Shown here: positions 53,231 through 61,971 of the stretch, piece after piece
Position numbering within the stretch: position 1 is the stretch's first letter
How the letters are laid out: every line of letters starts with the position of its first letter
NCBI RefSeq assembly: GCF_947490405.1
Contig: NZ_CANLGU010000002.1
Location: forward strand, 744,001-808,000
DNA: 64,000 nt
Direction of reading: 5' to 3'
Source: an uncultured Algibacter sp.
GTDB taxonomy: Bacteria; Bacteroidota; Bacteroidia; Flavobacteriales; Flavobacteriaceae
The notes under the pieces: model-generated
Seen by the model: the letters and a program-made list of their open reading frames with translations, nothing else
Told to the model about the DNA's origin: nothing
The model's database searches: none
Made by a program: the position numbers and the translations under genes

Positions 53231-54334
53231 TTACTTATGAGTTGTTTTCAATAAAATATTTGAAGATTCTCTTACTACTAATTTAGCATCTAAAATAATT
53301 TTATTCAACGTTTGTTTTATCTGTTTTTTATTAGTGTATGATAGAAATGTAAGTGCAGCTTGTTTACCTATTTCTTCACTGTGTTGATTTATACTTGTAA
53401 TAGAAGGCGTTACCATAGAAGTAAAAGGTTCATCACCAAAACCCACAAGAGCTATATCGTCAGGAATTCTAATTTTGTTTTCATTAAGTATTTGTAGCGC
53501 TCCTAATGCGGCATAATCACCAGCGACATAAATAGCATCAGGTCTATTTTCAAGCTTAAGAAGTTGTGTCATTTTTTTTCTTCCATCTTCAATTGTTAGG
53601 CTACTTTCAATAAGAAGTTCGGGCTCTATAGGAAGGTTGTGTTTTTTTAAGGCATCAATATAGCCTCTAATTCTATTATTATAAATTCTAGTGCGTTTAT
53701 AACCTCCAATATGAGCTATTCGTTGTCGTCCTTGATTAACAAGGTGCTCTACAATTACATGGCTACTATCATAATCATTAATACCAATATAATCCACATT
53801 TAGATCATTCTCACCTCGGTCAAATAATATTAATGGAATACCTTTAGCTTTTACTTTTTCATAGTATTCTAAGTTAATAGTTTCATTTGCCATAGAAGCA
53901 ATAATACCATCGACTTGAGTGAATAATAAGGTGTCTATATTACCACATTCTTTTTTATAAGATTCGTTTGATTGGGTGATTATAATATTATACCCCTCTT
54001 TATTTAAAACTTGTTCTATGTTTTGAATAACAGAAGAGAAAAAGTTACTATTGGTTCTGGGTACGATAACACCAACCAAATGACTTTTTCCTTTTCTTAA
54101 AGCACTAGCAAGATGATTTGGTTGATAATTTAGATTTTTAGCAACCTGTCTTACTGCCTTTTTTGTTTTTTCACTAATTCTTGGGTCGTCATGTAATGCT
54201 TTAGAAACAGCAGCAGCAGAGATATTTAACACATTTGCAATATCTTTTATTGTAGTTTTCTTTTTGATATTCAGTTTTTTTATATCTTTGCTTAATCGTT
54301 TAAGCAAATGTACTGTATTAAATAAACTAATCAA
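53231..54334 (-). CDS. LacI-family transcriptional regulator
   Basis: N-terminal LacI HTH (T-T-I-K-D-I-A-N-V-L-N-I-S-A-A-A-V-S-K-A-L) and a periplasmic-binding-like effector domain (G-V-I-V-P-R-T-N-S-N-F-F, G-L/F-G-D-E-P-F). Divergent from kdgK-eda, so KDG or KDPG is the likely effector. The frame is open back to a TTG at 54334, but that codon lies inside the -33 box of what looks like its own promoter. The true start is probably about 54270-54300, where no ATG, GTG or TTG exists in frame (CTG at 54274 or ATA at 54283 are candidates). Coordinates give the open frame. Confidence 0.88.
   Translation of the reverse strand: MISLFNTVHLLKRLSKDIKKLNIKKKTTIKDIANVLNISAAAVSKALHDDPRISEKTKKAVRQVAKNLNYQPNHLASALRKGKSHLVGVIVPRTNSNFFSSVIQNIEQVLNKEGYNIIITQSNESYKKECGNIDTLLFTQVDGIIASMANETINLEYYEKVKAKGIPLILFDRGENDLNVDYIGINDYDSSHVIVEHLVNQGRQRIAHIGGYKRTRIYNNRIRGYIDALKKHNLPIEPELLIESSLTIEDGRKKMTQLLKLENRPDAIYVAGDYAALGALQILNENKIRIPDDIALVGFGDEPFTSMVTPSITSINQHSEEIGKQAALTFLSYTNKKQIKQTLNKIILDAKLVVRESSNILLKTTHK
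54287..54308. promoter_or_regulatory. LacI-type operator at the regulator promoter
   Basis: TTTGCTTAA / TTAAGCAAA arms around a central TCGT. It overlaps the -7 box of the regulator's promoter, so it is suited to autoregulation. Confidence 0.65.
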
Positions 54335-54335
54335 A
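54305..54335 (-). promoter_or_regulatory. Promoter of the LacI-family gene
   Basis: Minus strand TTTG (54335-54332), exactly 19 bp, TACATTTG (54312-54305): an exact consensus match. Confidence 0.75.
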
Positions 54336-54377
54336 ATCTAATATTAAATCAAGGTTTTGATTTATTTTTAAAGTCTA

Positions 54378-54393
54378 GGTTAAACGTTTAACC
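54378..54393. promoter_or_regulatory. LacI-type operator upstream of kdgK
   Basis: GGTTAAACGTTTAACC is a perfect 16-bp palindrome with the central CG typical of LacI-family sites. It is 34 bp before the kdgK ATG, overlapping a weak -7-like TAGGTTAA (54376). Confidence 0.8.
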
Positions 54394-54427
54394 AAAACTA
54401 ATATTTTATTAAATAAGATCAATTAAA

Positions 54428-55474
54428 ATGGGTAAAGTAGTAACATTTGGAGAAATCATGTTAAGATTAGCTCCTCAAGGATTTTTAAGGTTTTCTCAAG
54501 CAAATAATTTTGATGCTATTTATGGTGGAGGAGAATCAAACGTAGCTGTTTCCTTAGCTAATTATGGAGTCGATGTAGATTTCGTAACACGTTTACCAAA
54601 AAATGATATTGGTGAGTGTGCTATGATGGAAATGCGTAAAAGAGGTGTAGGTGTCAATAAGATTGTGTGGGGTGGAGATCGTTTAGGGATTTATTTTTTA
54701 GAAACCGGAGCAGTTTCTAGAGGAAGTAAAGTCGTTTATGATAGAGCACATTCTGCAATTGCTGAAATTGAATCAGGTATGATTGACTGGGATGCTGTTT
54801 TTGATGGTGTTGAATGGTTTCATTGGACAGGTATAACACCAGCGATTTCTCAAGGTGCTGCAGATGTTTGTTTAGAAGCTTTAAAAGTTGCCAGTGCAAA
54901 AGGTATTACAATTTCTACAGATTTGAATTACCGTGCAAAACTTTGGAAATATTGTAGTGATTCTCATAGAGAAGCGGTTATGACTGAGTTAACATCATAC
55001 TGTGATATTGTTTTAGGGAATGAAGAAGATGCTGAAATGCATTTTGGTATTAAACCAGAAGGTATTACGGTTCAAACTCAAGGGCATGATGTTAAAGCAG
55101 AAGCTTTCTTATCCGTTTGTCAGCAAATGATGGAAAAATTTCCAAGGGCTAAAAAAGTAATTACAACTTTAAGAGGTTCTATTTCGGCTTCACACAATAC
55201 ATGGGCAGGAGTTTTATACGATGGAAAGAAAATGTACGAAACACGCCAATACCAAATTACTGATATTGTAGATAGAGTAGGAGGAGGTGATTCATTTATG
55301 GGAGGTTTAATATATGGATTATTAAAATACCCAGAAAATGATCAAAATGCCTTAGATTTTGCTGTAGCAGCCTCGTGTTTAAAACATACCATTAAAGGTG
55401 ATGCTAATTTGGTAACAGTTTCTGAAGTAGAAAAATTAATGGGAGGAGATGCATCTGGTAGAGTAGCTAGATAG
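54428..55474 (+). CDS. kdgK: 2-dehydro-3-deoxygluconate kinase (PfkB family)
   Basis: Phosphorylates KDG to KDPG. PfkB features: N-terminal G-E-I-M-L-R-L-A-P and Y-G-G-G-E-S-N-V-A-V-S-L-A, C-terminal D-R-V-G-G-G-D-S-F-M-G-G with the catalytic Asp. 348 residues. Followed by eda after 90 bp. Substrate call rests on family pattern and the eda neighbour. Confidence 0.93.
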   Translation: MGKVVTFGEIMLRLAPQGFLRFSQANNFDAIYGGGESNVAVSLANYGVDVDFVTRLPKNDIGECAMMEMRKRGVGVNKIVWGGDRLGIYFLETGAVSRGSKVVYDRAHSAIAEIESGMIDWDAVFDGVEWFHWTGITPAISQGAADVCLEALKVASAKGITISTDLNYRAKLWKYCSDSHREAVMTELTSYCDIVLGNEEDAEMHFGIKPEGITVQTQGHDVKAEAFLSVCQQMMEKFPRAKKVITTLRGSISASHNTWAGVLYDGKKMYETRQYQITDIVDRVGGGDSFMGGLIYGLLKYPENDQNALDFAVAASCLKHTIKGDANLVTVSEVEKLMGGDASGRVAR

Positions 55475-55564
55475 TACATAGTATTTATTAATTTGTCTTT
55501 TATGTTGTTTATTCAGCTTGCAGACAAATAAATACACATTTCAACAAAATACACATTTTATAAA

Positions 55565-56233
55565 ATGGCACAGTTTACAAGATTAGAAGTAGCACAAACA
55601 ATGAAAGATACGGGGATGATTCCTTTGTTTTTTCATAATGATATAGAGTTAAGTAAAAAAGTATTAAAGGCATGCTATGATGGTGGAGCACGTTTAATGG
55701 AGTTTACAGCTCGAGGGGATTTTGCTCACGAAGTTTTTGGTGAGTTAACTAAATATGCAATAGCAGAATTACCTGGTATGATAATGGGAGTAGGTTCTGT
55801 AACAGATGCAGGTCAAGCATCTATGTATATGGCTTTGGGTGCAAACTTTATAGTAACACCAGTACTAAGAGAAGATATCGCAATAGTATGTAATAGAAGA
55901 AAAGTATTATGGTCACCAGGATGTGGTACATTAACTGAAATTACAAGAGCGGAAGAATTAGGATGTGAAATAGTAAAGTTATTTCCTGGAGATATTTATG
56001 GACCTCAATTTGTTAAGGGTATAAAAGGTCCTCAGCAATGGACGTCGATTATGCCAACAGGCGGAGTATCGCCAACAGAAGAAAACTTAAAAGGTTGGTT
56101 TGATGCAGGCGTTGCATGTGTTGGAATGGGGTCTAAGCTAATTTCAAAAGATATTATTGCAAATCAAGATTATGCTAAGTTAGAGCAAGATGTTAAAGCT
56201 GCATTAGACATAGTAAAGTCTGTTAGAAAATAA
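55565..56233 (+). CDS. eda: KDPG/KHG aldolase
   Basis: Class I aldolase cleaving KDPG to pyruvate and glyceraldehyde-3-phosphate. Schiff-base Lys in E-I-V-K-L-F-P-G, Glu in L-M-E-F-T-A-R-G, phosphate loop P-T-G-G-V. 222 residues. With kdgK it completes the lower route for uronate, alginate or pectin breakdown. Confidence 0.95.
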   Translation: MAQFTRLEVAQTMKDTGMIPLFFHNDIELSKKVLKACYDGGARLMEFTARGDFAHEVFGELTKYAIAELPGMIMGVGSVTDAGQASMYMALGANFIVTPVLREDIAIVCNRRKVLWSPGCGTLTEITRAEELGCEIVKLFPGDIYGPQFVKGIKGPQQWTSIMPTGGVSPTEENLKGWFDAGVACVGMGSKLISKDIIANQDYAKLEQDVKAALDIVKSVRK

Positions 56234-56260
56234 ATCTAAACTAAAATTTTATTTGAATTT

Positions 56261-56292
56261 AAAAAGAGTTGCCATTAAGCGACTCTTTTTTT
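56261..56292 (+). terminator. Terminator of kdgK-eda
   Basis: AAAAAGAGT / ACTCTTTTT stem with a 12-nt loop region and a T-run. Confidence 0.85.
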
Positions 56293-56393
56293 GTGTAATT
56301 TTATACTTTTTCGATATAGTTAGATTAGATTTTTAATAATATTTTAACTAAGTCAAGCAATATATTTTACTTTTTTACTCACTATAAATTTGT

Positions 56394-56401
56394 TACATTT
56401 G
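56394..56401 (+). promoter_or_regulatory. -7 promoter element of FKBP gene
   Basis: TACATTTG, exact TAnnTTTG match; a second one, TAAATTTG, lies at 56385. The -33 region is only T-rich. Confidence 0.5.
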
Positions 56402-56426
56402 GCATCACATTAAAAAAATATAAAAA

Positions 56427-57131
56427 ATGAAAATAATGAAATATTTAAGTCTTGGAACTGTGTTATTGTTGCTAGTATCATGTAACAAGAATGGCGTTGC
56501 GCAAAAACCTATAAAAACAGAATTAGATTCTGTAAGTTACGCTATTGGAATGGATGTAGCTAAAAACGTAAAAGCGAGTTTTGATGATTTTGATAATGAT
56601 TTGTTTATTCAAGGGTTTTCAAATGCTTTAGATTCTACAAATATGTTGTTAGATGAAACAAAAGCGCAACAGGTTATTAGAGCATATTTTCAAAAGAAAC
56701 AACAAGAAGAAGCATCTAAGCGTCAAGAAGAAGCAAAAGCAAACAAAGAAGAAGGGGATAAATTCTTAGCAGAGAATAAAACTAAAGACGGTGTACAAAC
56801 TACAGAAAGTGGCTTACAGTATATCGTTTTAAAAGAAGGAACTGGTGCTAAACCAACAACTACATCTAAAGTAAAAGTACATTACCATGGAACTTTAATT
56901 GACGGAACTGTTTTTGATAGTTCTGTGGATAGAGGAGAGCCAACAGAATTTGGTGTTACTCAAGTAATAAAAGGGTGGACAGAAGGTTTGCAATTAATGA
57001 AAGAAGGTGCTAAATATAAATTCTTTATACCAGGGGATTTAGCTTATGGATCTAATCCAAGACCTGGAGGTAAAATTAAGCCTAATTCTACATTAATTTT
57101 TGATGTAGAATTATTAGAAATAGTTGAGTAA
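56427..57131 (+). CDS. FKBP-type peptidyl-prolyl isomerase lipoprotein
   Basis: 234 residues. Lipobox L-V-S-C-N-K-N, an N-terminal helical dimerisation region as in FkpA/Mip (Y-A-I-G-M-D-V-A-K-N, then a Gln/Glu/Lys-rich helix), and a C-terminal FKBP domain (V-H-Y-H-G-T-L-I-D-G-T-V-F-D-S-S, G-W-T-E-G-L-Q-L-M-K-E-G). Assists folding of envelope proteins. An ATG at 56436 is a possible alternative start. It is longer than gldI and I do not equate the two. Confidence 0.92.
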   Translation: MKIMKYLSLGTVLLLLVSCNKNGVAQKPIKTELDSVSYAIGMDVAKNVKASFDDFDNDLFIQGFSNALDSTNMLLDETKAQQVIRAYFQKKQQEEASKRQEEAKANKEEGDKFLAENKTKDGVQTTESGLQYIVLKEGTGAKPTTTSKVKVHYHGTLIDGTVFDSSVDRGEPTEFGVTQVIKGWTEGLQLMKEGAKYKFFIPGDLAYGSNPRPGGKIKPNSTLIFDVELLEIVE

Positions 57132-57160
57132 ATTTACTCTAACATTTTAAATAATTATTA

Positions 57161-57189
57161 AAACAGGAGGTTCATCTTCCTGTTTTTTT
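57161..57189 (+). terminator. Terminator after FKBP gene
   Basis: AAACAGGA / TCCTGTTT with a 9-nt loop, then TTTT. Confidence 0.85.
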
Positions 57190-57248
57190 GTTTTATAACC
57201 AAGTTAACCAATCAAGATTGTAACTTTACACTGTATTAAATAATCAAA

Positions 57249-58130
57249 ATGAAACATAAATCAGGTTTTGTAAATATTATAGGAAATCCTAATGTTGGTA
57301 AATCAACTTTAATGAATGCTTTTATTGGCGAAAAACTTTCGATAATAACATCAAAAGCGCAAACCACAAGGCACAGAATATTAGGTATTGTAAATGGAGA
57401 TGATTTTCAAGTGGTATTAAGTGATACACCAGGAATTATAAAACCTGCTTATGAGCTTCAAGAGTCAATGATGGGATTTGTGAAGTCTGCTTTTGAAGAT
57501 GCTGATGTGCTGATTTATATGGTTGAAATAGGAGAAAAAGAATTAAAAGATGAAGCATTCTTTAATAAAATTACCGCTTCTAAAATACCAGTTTTACTTT
57601 TGCTCAACAAGATCGATAAGTCAGATCAAGTAATACTAGAAGAACAAGTACAGCTTTGGGCAGAAAAGGTACCTAATGCAGAAATATTTCCAGTATCAGC
57701 ACTTGAAGGATTTAATGTCAAAGAAGTATTCAGTCGTATTTTAGATTTATTACCAGAATCACCACCATTTTACCCTAAAGATCAACTAACAGATAAACCA
57801 GAGCGGTTTTTTATAAATGAAACTATTCGTGAAAAAATTTTACTTCATTACAAAAAAGAAATTCCTTACGCCGTTGAAGTTGATACAGAAGAGTTTTTTG
57901 AAGAAGACCATATCATCAGAGTACGTTCAGTAATTATGGTTGAAAGAGAAACACAAAAAGGAATTATAATTGGGCATAAGGGAAGTGCTTTAAAACGAGT
58001 AGGTATTGAAGCAAGAAAAGATTTAGAGAAGTTCTTCGGAAAACAAATTCATATAGAATTATATGTAAAAGTGAATAAAAATTGGCGTAGTAACCAAAAT
58101 CAGCTGAAACGTTTTGGTTACAATAACTAG
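57249..58130 (+). CDS. era: GTPase Era
   Basis: Ribosome small-subunit assembly GTPase binding the 16S rRNA 3' end. G1 G-N-P-N-V-G-K-S-T, G3 D-T-P-G, G4 N-K-I-D, and a C-terminal KH domain with G-H-K-G-S-A-L-K-R-V-G. 293 residues, full length. Confidence 0.97.
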   Translation: MKHKSGFVNIIGNPNVGKSTLMNAFIGEKLSIITSKAQTTRHRILGIVNGDDFQVVLSDTPGIIKPAYELQESMMGFVKSAFEDADVLIYMVEIGEKELKDEAFFNKITASKIPVLLLLNKIDKSDQVILEEQVQLWAEKVPNAEIFPVSALEGFNVKEVFSRILDLLPESPPFYPKDQLTDKPERFFINETIREKILLHYKKEIPYAVEVDTEEFFEEDHIIRVRSVIMVERETQKGIIIGHKGSALKRVGIEARKDLEKFFGKQIHIELYVKVNKNWRSNQNQLKRFGYNN

Positions 58131-58217
58131 TAAATCCTAATAGTAGTTTCTTGATAAATTAACATTATCGTAAAGTTGCTGTTTCATATTTGTGAATTAA
58201 TTAATCAATTCAAAATT

Positions 58218-59768
58218 ATGAAACGTAACAAATTATTTAAATTACTTAGTGTAACCCTTGTGGGAACTTTTATAGTATTCACTTCATGTGTTGAAGACGG
58301 TATGGACGGGCAAGACGGAACAAATGGTCTTGATGGACAAGATGGGGTCAATGGGCAAGACGGCATGGATGTAGCCTATTTTACTACTGAAGCTAAAATT
58401 AGCTTAGGCGACGGTGTTCCGGAAATTTCTGCTTATGATGCTGCAACTAAAACTGTGTTTTCAACAAATTCTGAAGCTAAAGAAGTTGATGTTATAAATA
58501 TATCTGATTTAAACAACCCAGAGATTAAAAATCCAATTGATGTTACTTTGTATGGAGGTAATGTAAACTCTGTAGCTTGTAGAAGTGGTCTTTTGGCAAT
58601 CGCAATAGAAGCAAACGAATCTACTGATAATGGTAAAGTGATTGTTTTTGAAACAAATAATTTAACCACTCCTTATGCTGAAATTACTGCTGGAGCATTA
58701 CCAGATATGGTAACTTTTACACCAGATGCAAAATATATTATAGCTGCAAATGAAGGTGAACCTAATGATGCTTATGATATAGATCCTAAAGGGTCAATAA
58801 CATTAATTGAAGTAGAAACTAAAACTGCAACTCAAATTTTCTTTGATAATTTTAATTCAGAGGAAGCCACTTTAGAGGATAATGGATTTAGAGTATTTGG
58901 TCCAGGAGCAGATTTAAGTACAGATGTTGAGCCCGAGTATATAACAGTATCATCAGACTCAAGAACAGCTTTTATAGCACTACAAGAGAATAATGGTATT
59001 GCTAAATTGGATATTGATACTAAAATAATAACAAATATTTATCCTTTAGGTACAAAAGATTATTCTGAAATAGCTTTTGATTTAAGTGATAGAGATGATG
59101 ATATTGGAAATTTAAAACATTGGCCAGTACGGAGTTTTTATCAACCTGATGCTATTGATTATTTTGAAATAGGAGGTATTGGTTATATTATTACTGCTAA
59201 TGAAGGAGATGCAAGAGATTATGATGGTTATTCTGAAGAAGAAAGAGGTGATGATTTAATTTTGGATCCGGTAGCTTACCCAAATGCAGCAATACTTCAA
59301 GAGGAAGAAAATTTAGGACGTTTAAAAGTTACCACAGCTAATGGAGATACAGATGGAGACGGTGATATAGATCAAATATATGGCTATGGAGCACGTTCCT
59401 TTTCTATATGGAATACTACAGGTAAATTGATTTTTGACTCTGGGAATGAGTTTACACTAGCGAGTTTGTTTGATTTTGGAAATTATCCTGAAAACAGATC
59501 AGATGATAAAGGAACTGAGCCAGAGGCTGTAACTACTTATTCTGATGGAATAAATACATTCGCAATAATTGGACTAGAAAGAAGTGGGGATGTGCTTATT
59601 TATAATATAACAGATGTATATAATCCATTTTTCGTTCAAAGATTAAGGAATACTTCACCTGAAGGTTTATTAGTAGTAAACCCAGAAGAAAGTCCTAATG
59701 GAAAAAGATTATTAATTGTTTCAAATGAGTTTCCAAGTGACGCTACTTTAAATATTTATTCAAAATAG
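58218..59768 (+). CDS. Lipoprotein with collagen-like repeat and choice-of-anchor-I beta-propeller
   Basis: Starting at the ATG 58218 (M-K-R-N-K-L-F-K) it has a lipobox F-T-S-C-V-E-D, then a short collagen-like stretch (G-x-D/N-G triplets, about 30-52), then a long propeller-like domain: F-T-P-D-A-K-Y-I-I-A-A-N-E-G-E-P-N-D, T-A-N-E-G-D-A-R-D-Y and G-T-E-P-E-A-V. This is the pattern of choice-of-anchor I domains also found next to alkaline phosphatases. Surface-exposed; substrate unknown. 516 residues. Confidence 0.87.
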   Translation: MKRNKLFKLLSVTLVGTFIVFTSCVEDGMDGQDGTNGLDGQDGVNGQDGMDVAYFTTEAKISLGDGVPEISAYDAATKTVFSTNSEAKEVDVINISDLNNPEIKNPIDVTLYGGNVNSVACRSGLLAIAIEANESTDNGKVIVFETNNLTTPYAEITAGALPDMVTFTPDAKYIIAANEGEPNDAYDIDPKGSITLIEVETKTATQIFFDNFNSEEATLEDNGFRVFGPGADLSTDVEPEYITVSSDSRTAFIALQENNGIAKLDIDTKIITNIYPLGTKDYSEIAFDLSDRDDDIGNLKHWPVRSFYQPDAIDYFEIGGIGYIITANEGDARDYDGYSEEERGDDLILDPVAYPNAAILQEEENLGRLKVTTANGDTDGDGDIDQIYGYGARSFSIWNTTGKLIFDSGNEFTLASLFDFGNYPENRSDDKGTEPEAVTTYSDGINTFAIIGLERSGDVLIYNITDVYNPFFVQRLRNTSPEGLLVVNPEESPNGKRLLIVSNEFPSDATLNIYSK

Positions 59769-59801
59769 AATTTTACAATATTTATAAAGAGTAAATAAGA
59801 G

Positions 59802-59828
59802 AACCAGAGTGTAACTTACACTCTGGTT
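59802..59828. terminator. Bidirectional terminator
   Basis: AACCAGAGTGT / ACACTCTGGTT between convergent genes with T-runs on the right. The leftward gene's stop starts at the next base. Confidence 0.82.
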
Positions 59829-60329
59829 TTAATTTTCAGCGTTTAATATGCTGTTCATAAAATTATTAAGTAATCGCATATCACTTGTGCCAGAAGCTTT
59901 TCCTATACTCCCAGCAAAATATAGCGTTATCCAAACCAAAACCATCAGAAATGTAACACTAGCTTGAGCTGCATAACTTTCTTTTAACGACCAATTTGTG
60001 TACGTCCAAATGGCAAATGTTATAAATAGTCCAGCAACTATAAAATGAAGAAATATAAAAAGTGTCCAAACTGTTGGGTTTGGTCCAAATAATCCGTGAA
60101 GTTTACTTGAATTATCGTCAATTTTATTAATTTCAAGATGAAGTTGTGGCGTCCAAAATGTTTGTTTGTCTCTAGGGAATTTTATGAATACATGGTCATC
60201 TACTCGAGTTATAACAAAATCCTTTTGAGTAGTTTTTGCATTCTCGAAATCACTTAAAATGGCTTCATTATACCTAGGTATTTCCATTTTAAACCTTGGT
60301 CTTAAAACAATGTCATTACTTAGTGGCAT
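59829..60329 (-). CDS. Conserved membrane protein, function unknown
   Basis: 166 residues: a soluble N-terminal region (about 1-85) with P-R-D-K-Q-T-F-W-T-P-Q-L-H-L-E, then two transmembrane helices (about 88-108, 122-142), then a short tail. I recall similar flavobacterial proteins but know no function. Monocistronic, divergent from der. Confidence 0.8.
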   Translation of the reverse strand: MPLSNDIVLRPRFKMEIPRYNEAILSDFENAKTTQKDFVITRVDDHVFIKFPRDKQTFWTPQLHLEINKIDDNSSKLHGLFGPNPTVWTLFIFLHFIVAGLFITFAIWTYTNWSLKESYAAQASVTFLMVLVWITLYFAGSIGKASGTSDMRLLNNFMNSILNAEN

Positions 60330-60407
60330 TTATAGTTAAGTTTAGAACATTAAAGTACTATTTTTTCTTTAAAGTTTAAATACGCTCAATCTTTATTAAA
60401 AAAGAAC

Positions 60408-60435
60408 TTTGCGTCGTCTATATTTCCTATTTTTG
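60408..60435 (+). promoter_or_regulatory. Probable promoter of der
   Basis: TTTG (60408-60411), 16-bp spacer, TATTTTTG (60428-60435). Spacer is short for the consensus. Confidence 0.5.
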
Positions 60436-60493
60436 CAAAAGTTTTCAGAATACAACTATAAGATGTTGTTTCTGATGCATTTAATTTAAGTTT

Positions 60494-61798
60494 ATGAGTA
60501 ATATTGTTGCAATTGTAGGAAGGCCAAATGTTGGAAAGTCAACGTTTTTTAATCGTTTAATACAACGACGTGAAGCTATTGTTGACGCTGTTAGTGGCGT
60601 TACTAGAGACCGTCATTATGGTAAAAGTGATTGGAACGGAAAAGAATTTTCTTTAATAGATACAGGCGGCTATGTTTTGGGGAGTGATGATGTTTTTGAA
60701 GCTGAAATTGATAAGCAAGTTGAATTAGCTATAGATGAAGCTGATGCTATAATCTTTATGGTGGATGTAGAATCTGGAGTAACAGGGATGGATGAAGATG
60801 TGGCTAGATTACTCAGAAAAGTGACTAAACCTGTATTTCTTGTTGTAAATAAGGTAGATAATGGAAAACGAGCTGAAGATGCTGTTGAGTTTTATTCTTT
60901 AGGATTAGGCGAATATTATACCGTTGCTAGTATTAACGGAAGTGGTACAGGAGAACTTTTAGATGCTTTAATTGAAGCTTTACCCGAAAAGGAAGAGGTT
61001 ATAGAAGAGGAGTTGCCAAGATTTGCTGTAGTAGGAAGGCCTAATGCTGGAAAGTCGTCATTCATAAACGCATTAATTGGTGAGGAGAGATATATCGTTA
61101 CTGATATTGCTGGAACAACACGAGATTCTATTGATACAAAATACAATCGATTTGGATTTGAATTTAATTTGGTAGACACTGCTGGAATTAGAAGAAAATC
61201 TAAAGTAAAAGAAGATTTAGAGTTTTATTCGGTTATGCGAAGCGTAAGAGCTATTGAGCATGCCGATGTATGTTTATTGGTTTTAGATGCTAATAGAGGT
61301 TTTGACGGACAAGTGCAAAATATATTTTGGTTAGCAGAGCGTAACAGAAAAGGGATTGTGGTTTTAGTAAATAAGTGGGATTTAGTTGAAAAAGACCATA
61401 AGTCTATGAAGGAATACGAAAAGGCTATAAAAAAACAAATGGAACCATTTACAGACGTTCCAGTAGTTTTTATTTCAGCACTAACTAAACAACGTATTTT
61501 TAAAGCTATTGAAACTGCTGTTGAGGTTTATAAAAATCGATCTAAAAAAATTAAAACTAGTCAGTTGAATGATGTATTGCTGCCTATTATAGAAAGTTAT
61601 CCGCCACCAGCGTATAAGGGAAAGTTTGTGAAAATTAAATATATCATGCAATTACCAACACCCCAACCACAATTTGCGTTTTTCTGTAATTTACCACAAT
61701 ACATACGAGCACCGTATAAACGTTATTTAGAAAATAAATTACGTGAAAACTTTGGGTTTAATGGCGTACCTATTAGTGTATATATGCGTAAGAAGTAA
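60494..61798 (+). CDS. der: Ribosome assembly GTPase Der (EngA)
   Basis: Two tandem GTPase domains, needed for 50S subunit maturation: G1 motifs G-R-P-N-V-G-K-S-T and [10 protein letters not shown]3 D-T-G-G and D-T-A-G, G4 N-K-V-D and N-K-W-D, followed by the KH-like C-terminal domain ([10 protein letters not shown]). 434 residues. Confidence 0.97.
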   Translation: MSNIVAIVGRPNVGKSTFFNRLIQRREAIVDAVSGVTRDRHYGKSDWNGKEFSLIDTGGYVLGSDDVFEAEIDKQVELAIDEADAIIFMVDVESGVTGMDEDVARLLRKVTKPVFLVVNKVDNGKRAEDAVEFYSLGLGEYYTVASINGSGTGELLDALIEALPEKEEVIEEELPRFAVVGRPNAGKSSFINALIGEERYIVTDIAGTTRDSIDTKYNRFGFEFNLVDTAGIRRKSKVKEDLEFYSVMRSVRAIEHADVCLLVLDANRGFDGQVQNIFWLAERNRKGIVVLVNKWDLVEKDHKSMKEYEKAIKKQMEPFTDVPVVFISALTKQRIFKAIETAVEVYKNRSKKIKTSQLNDVLLPIIESYPPPAYKGKFVKIKYIMQLPTPQPQFAFFCNLPQYIRAPYKRYLENKLRENFGFNGVPISVYMRKK

Positions 61799-61971
61799 AA
61801 TCCCCTCTGTAAATTAGGCTTTTTTTAAGAATAATCACACGAAATATGCTCTATATTCGTTAGTAGTTTAGCTATTAATAATATACATGAAGATTGGAAA
61901 GTGATTAATCATACTCTTTTTTGTCTTTCCATTTTTTTAAACCACAATCTTGAAACACCAATTAAACAGTC

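Noticed and set aside
56427..57131. gldI
   Set aside because: It is an FKBP lipoprotein like GldI but longer, with an FkpA/Mip-type N-terminal domain and no gld neighbours.
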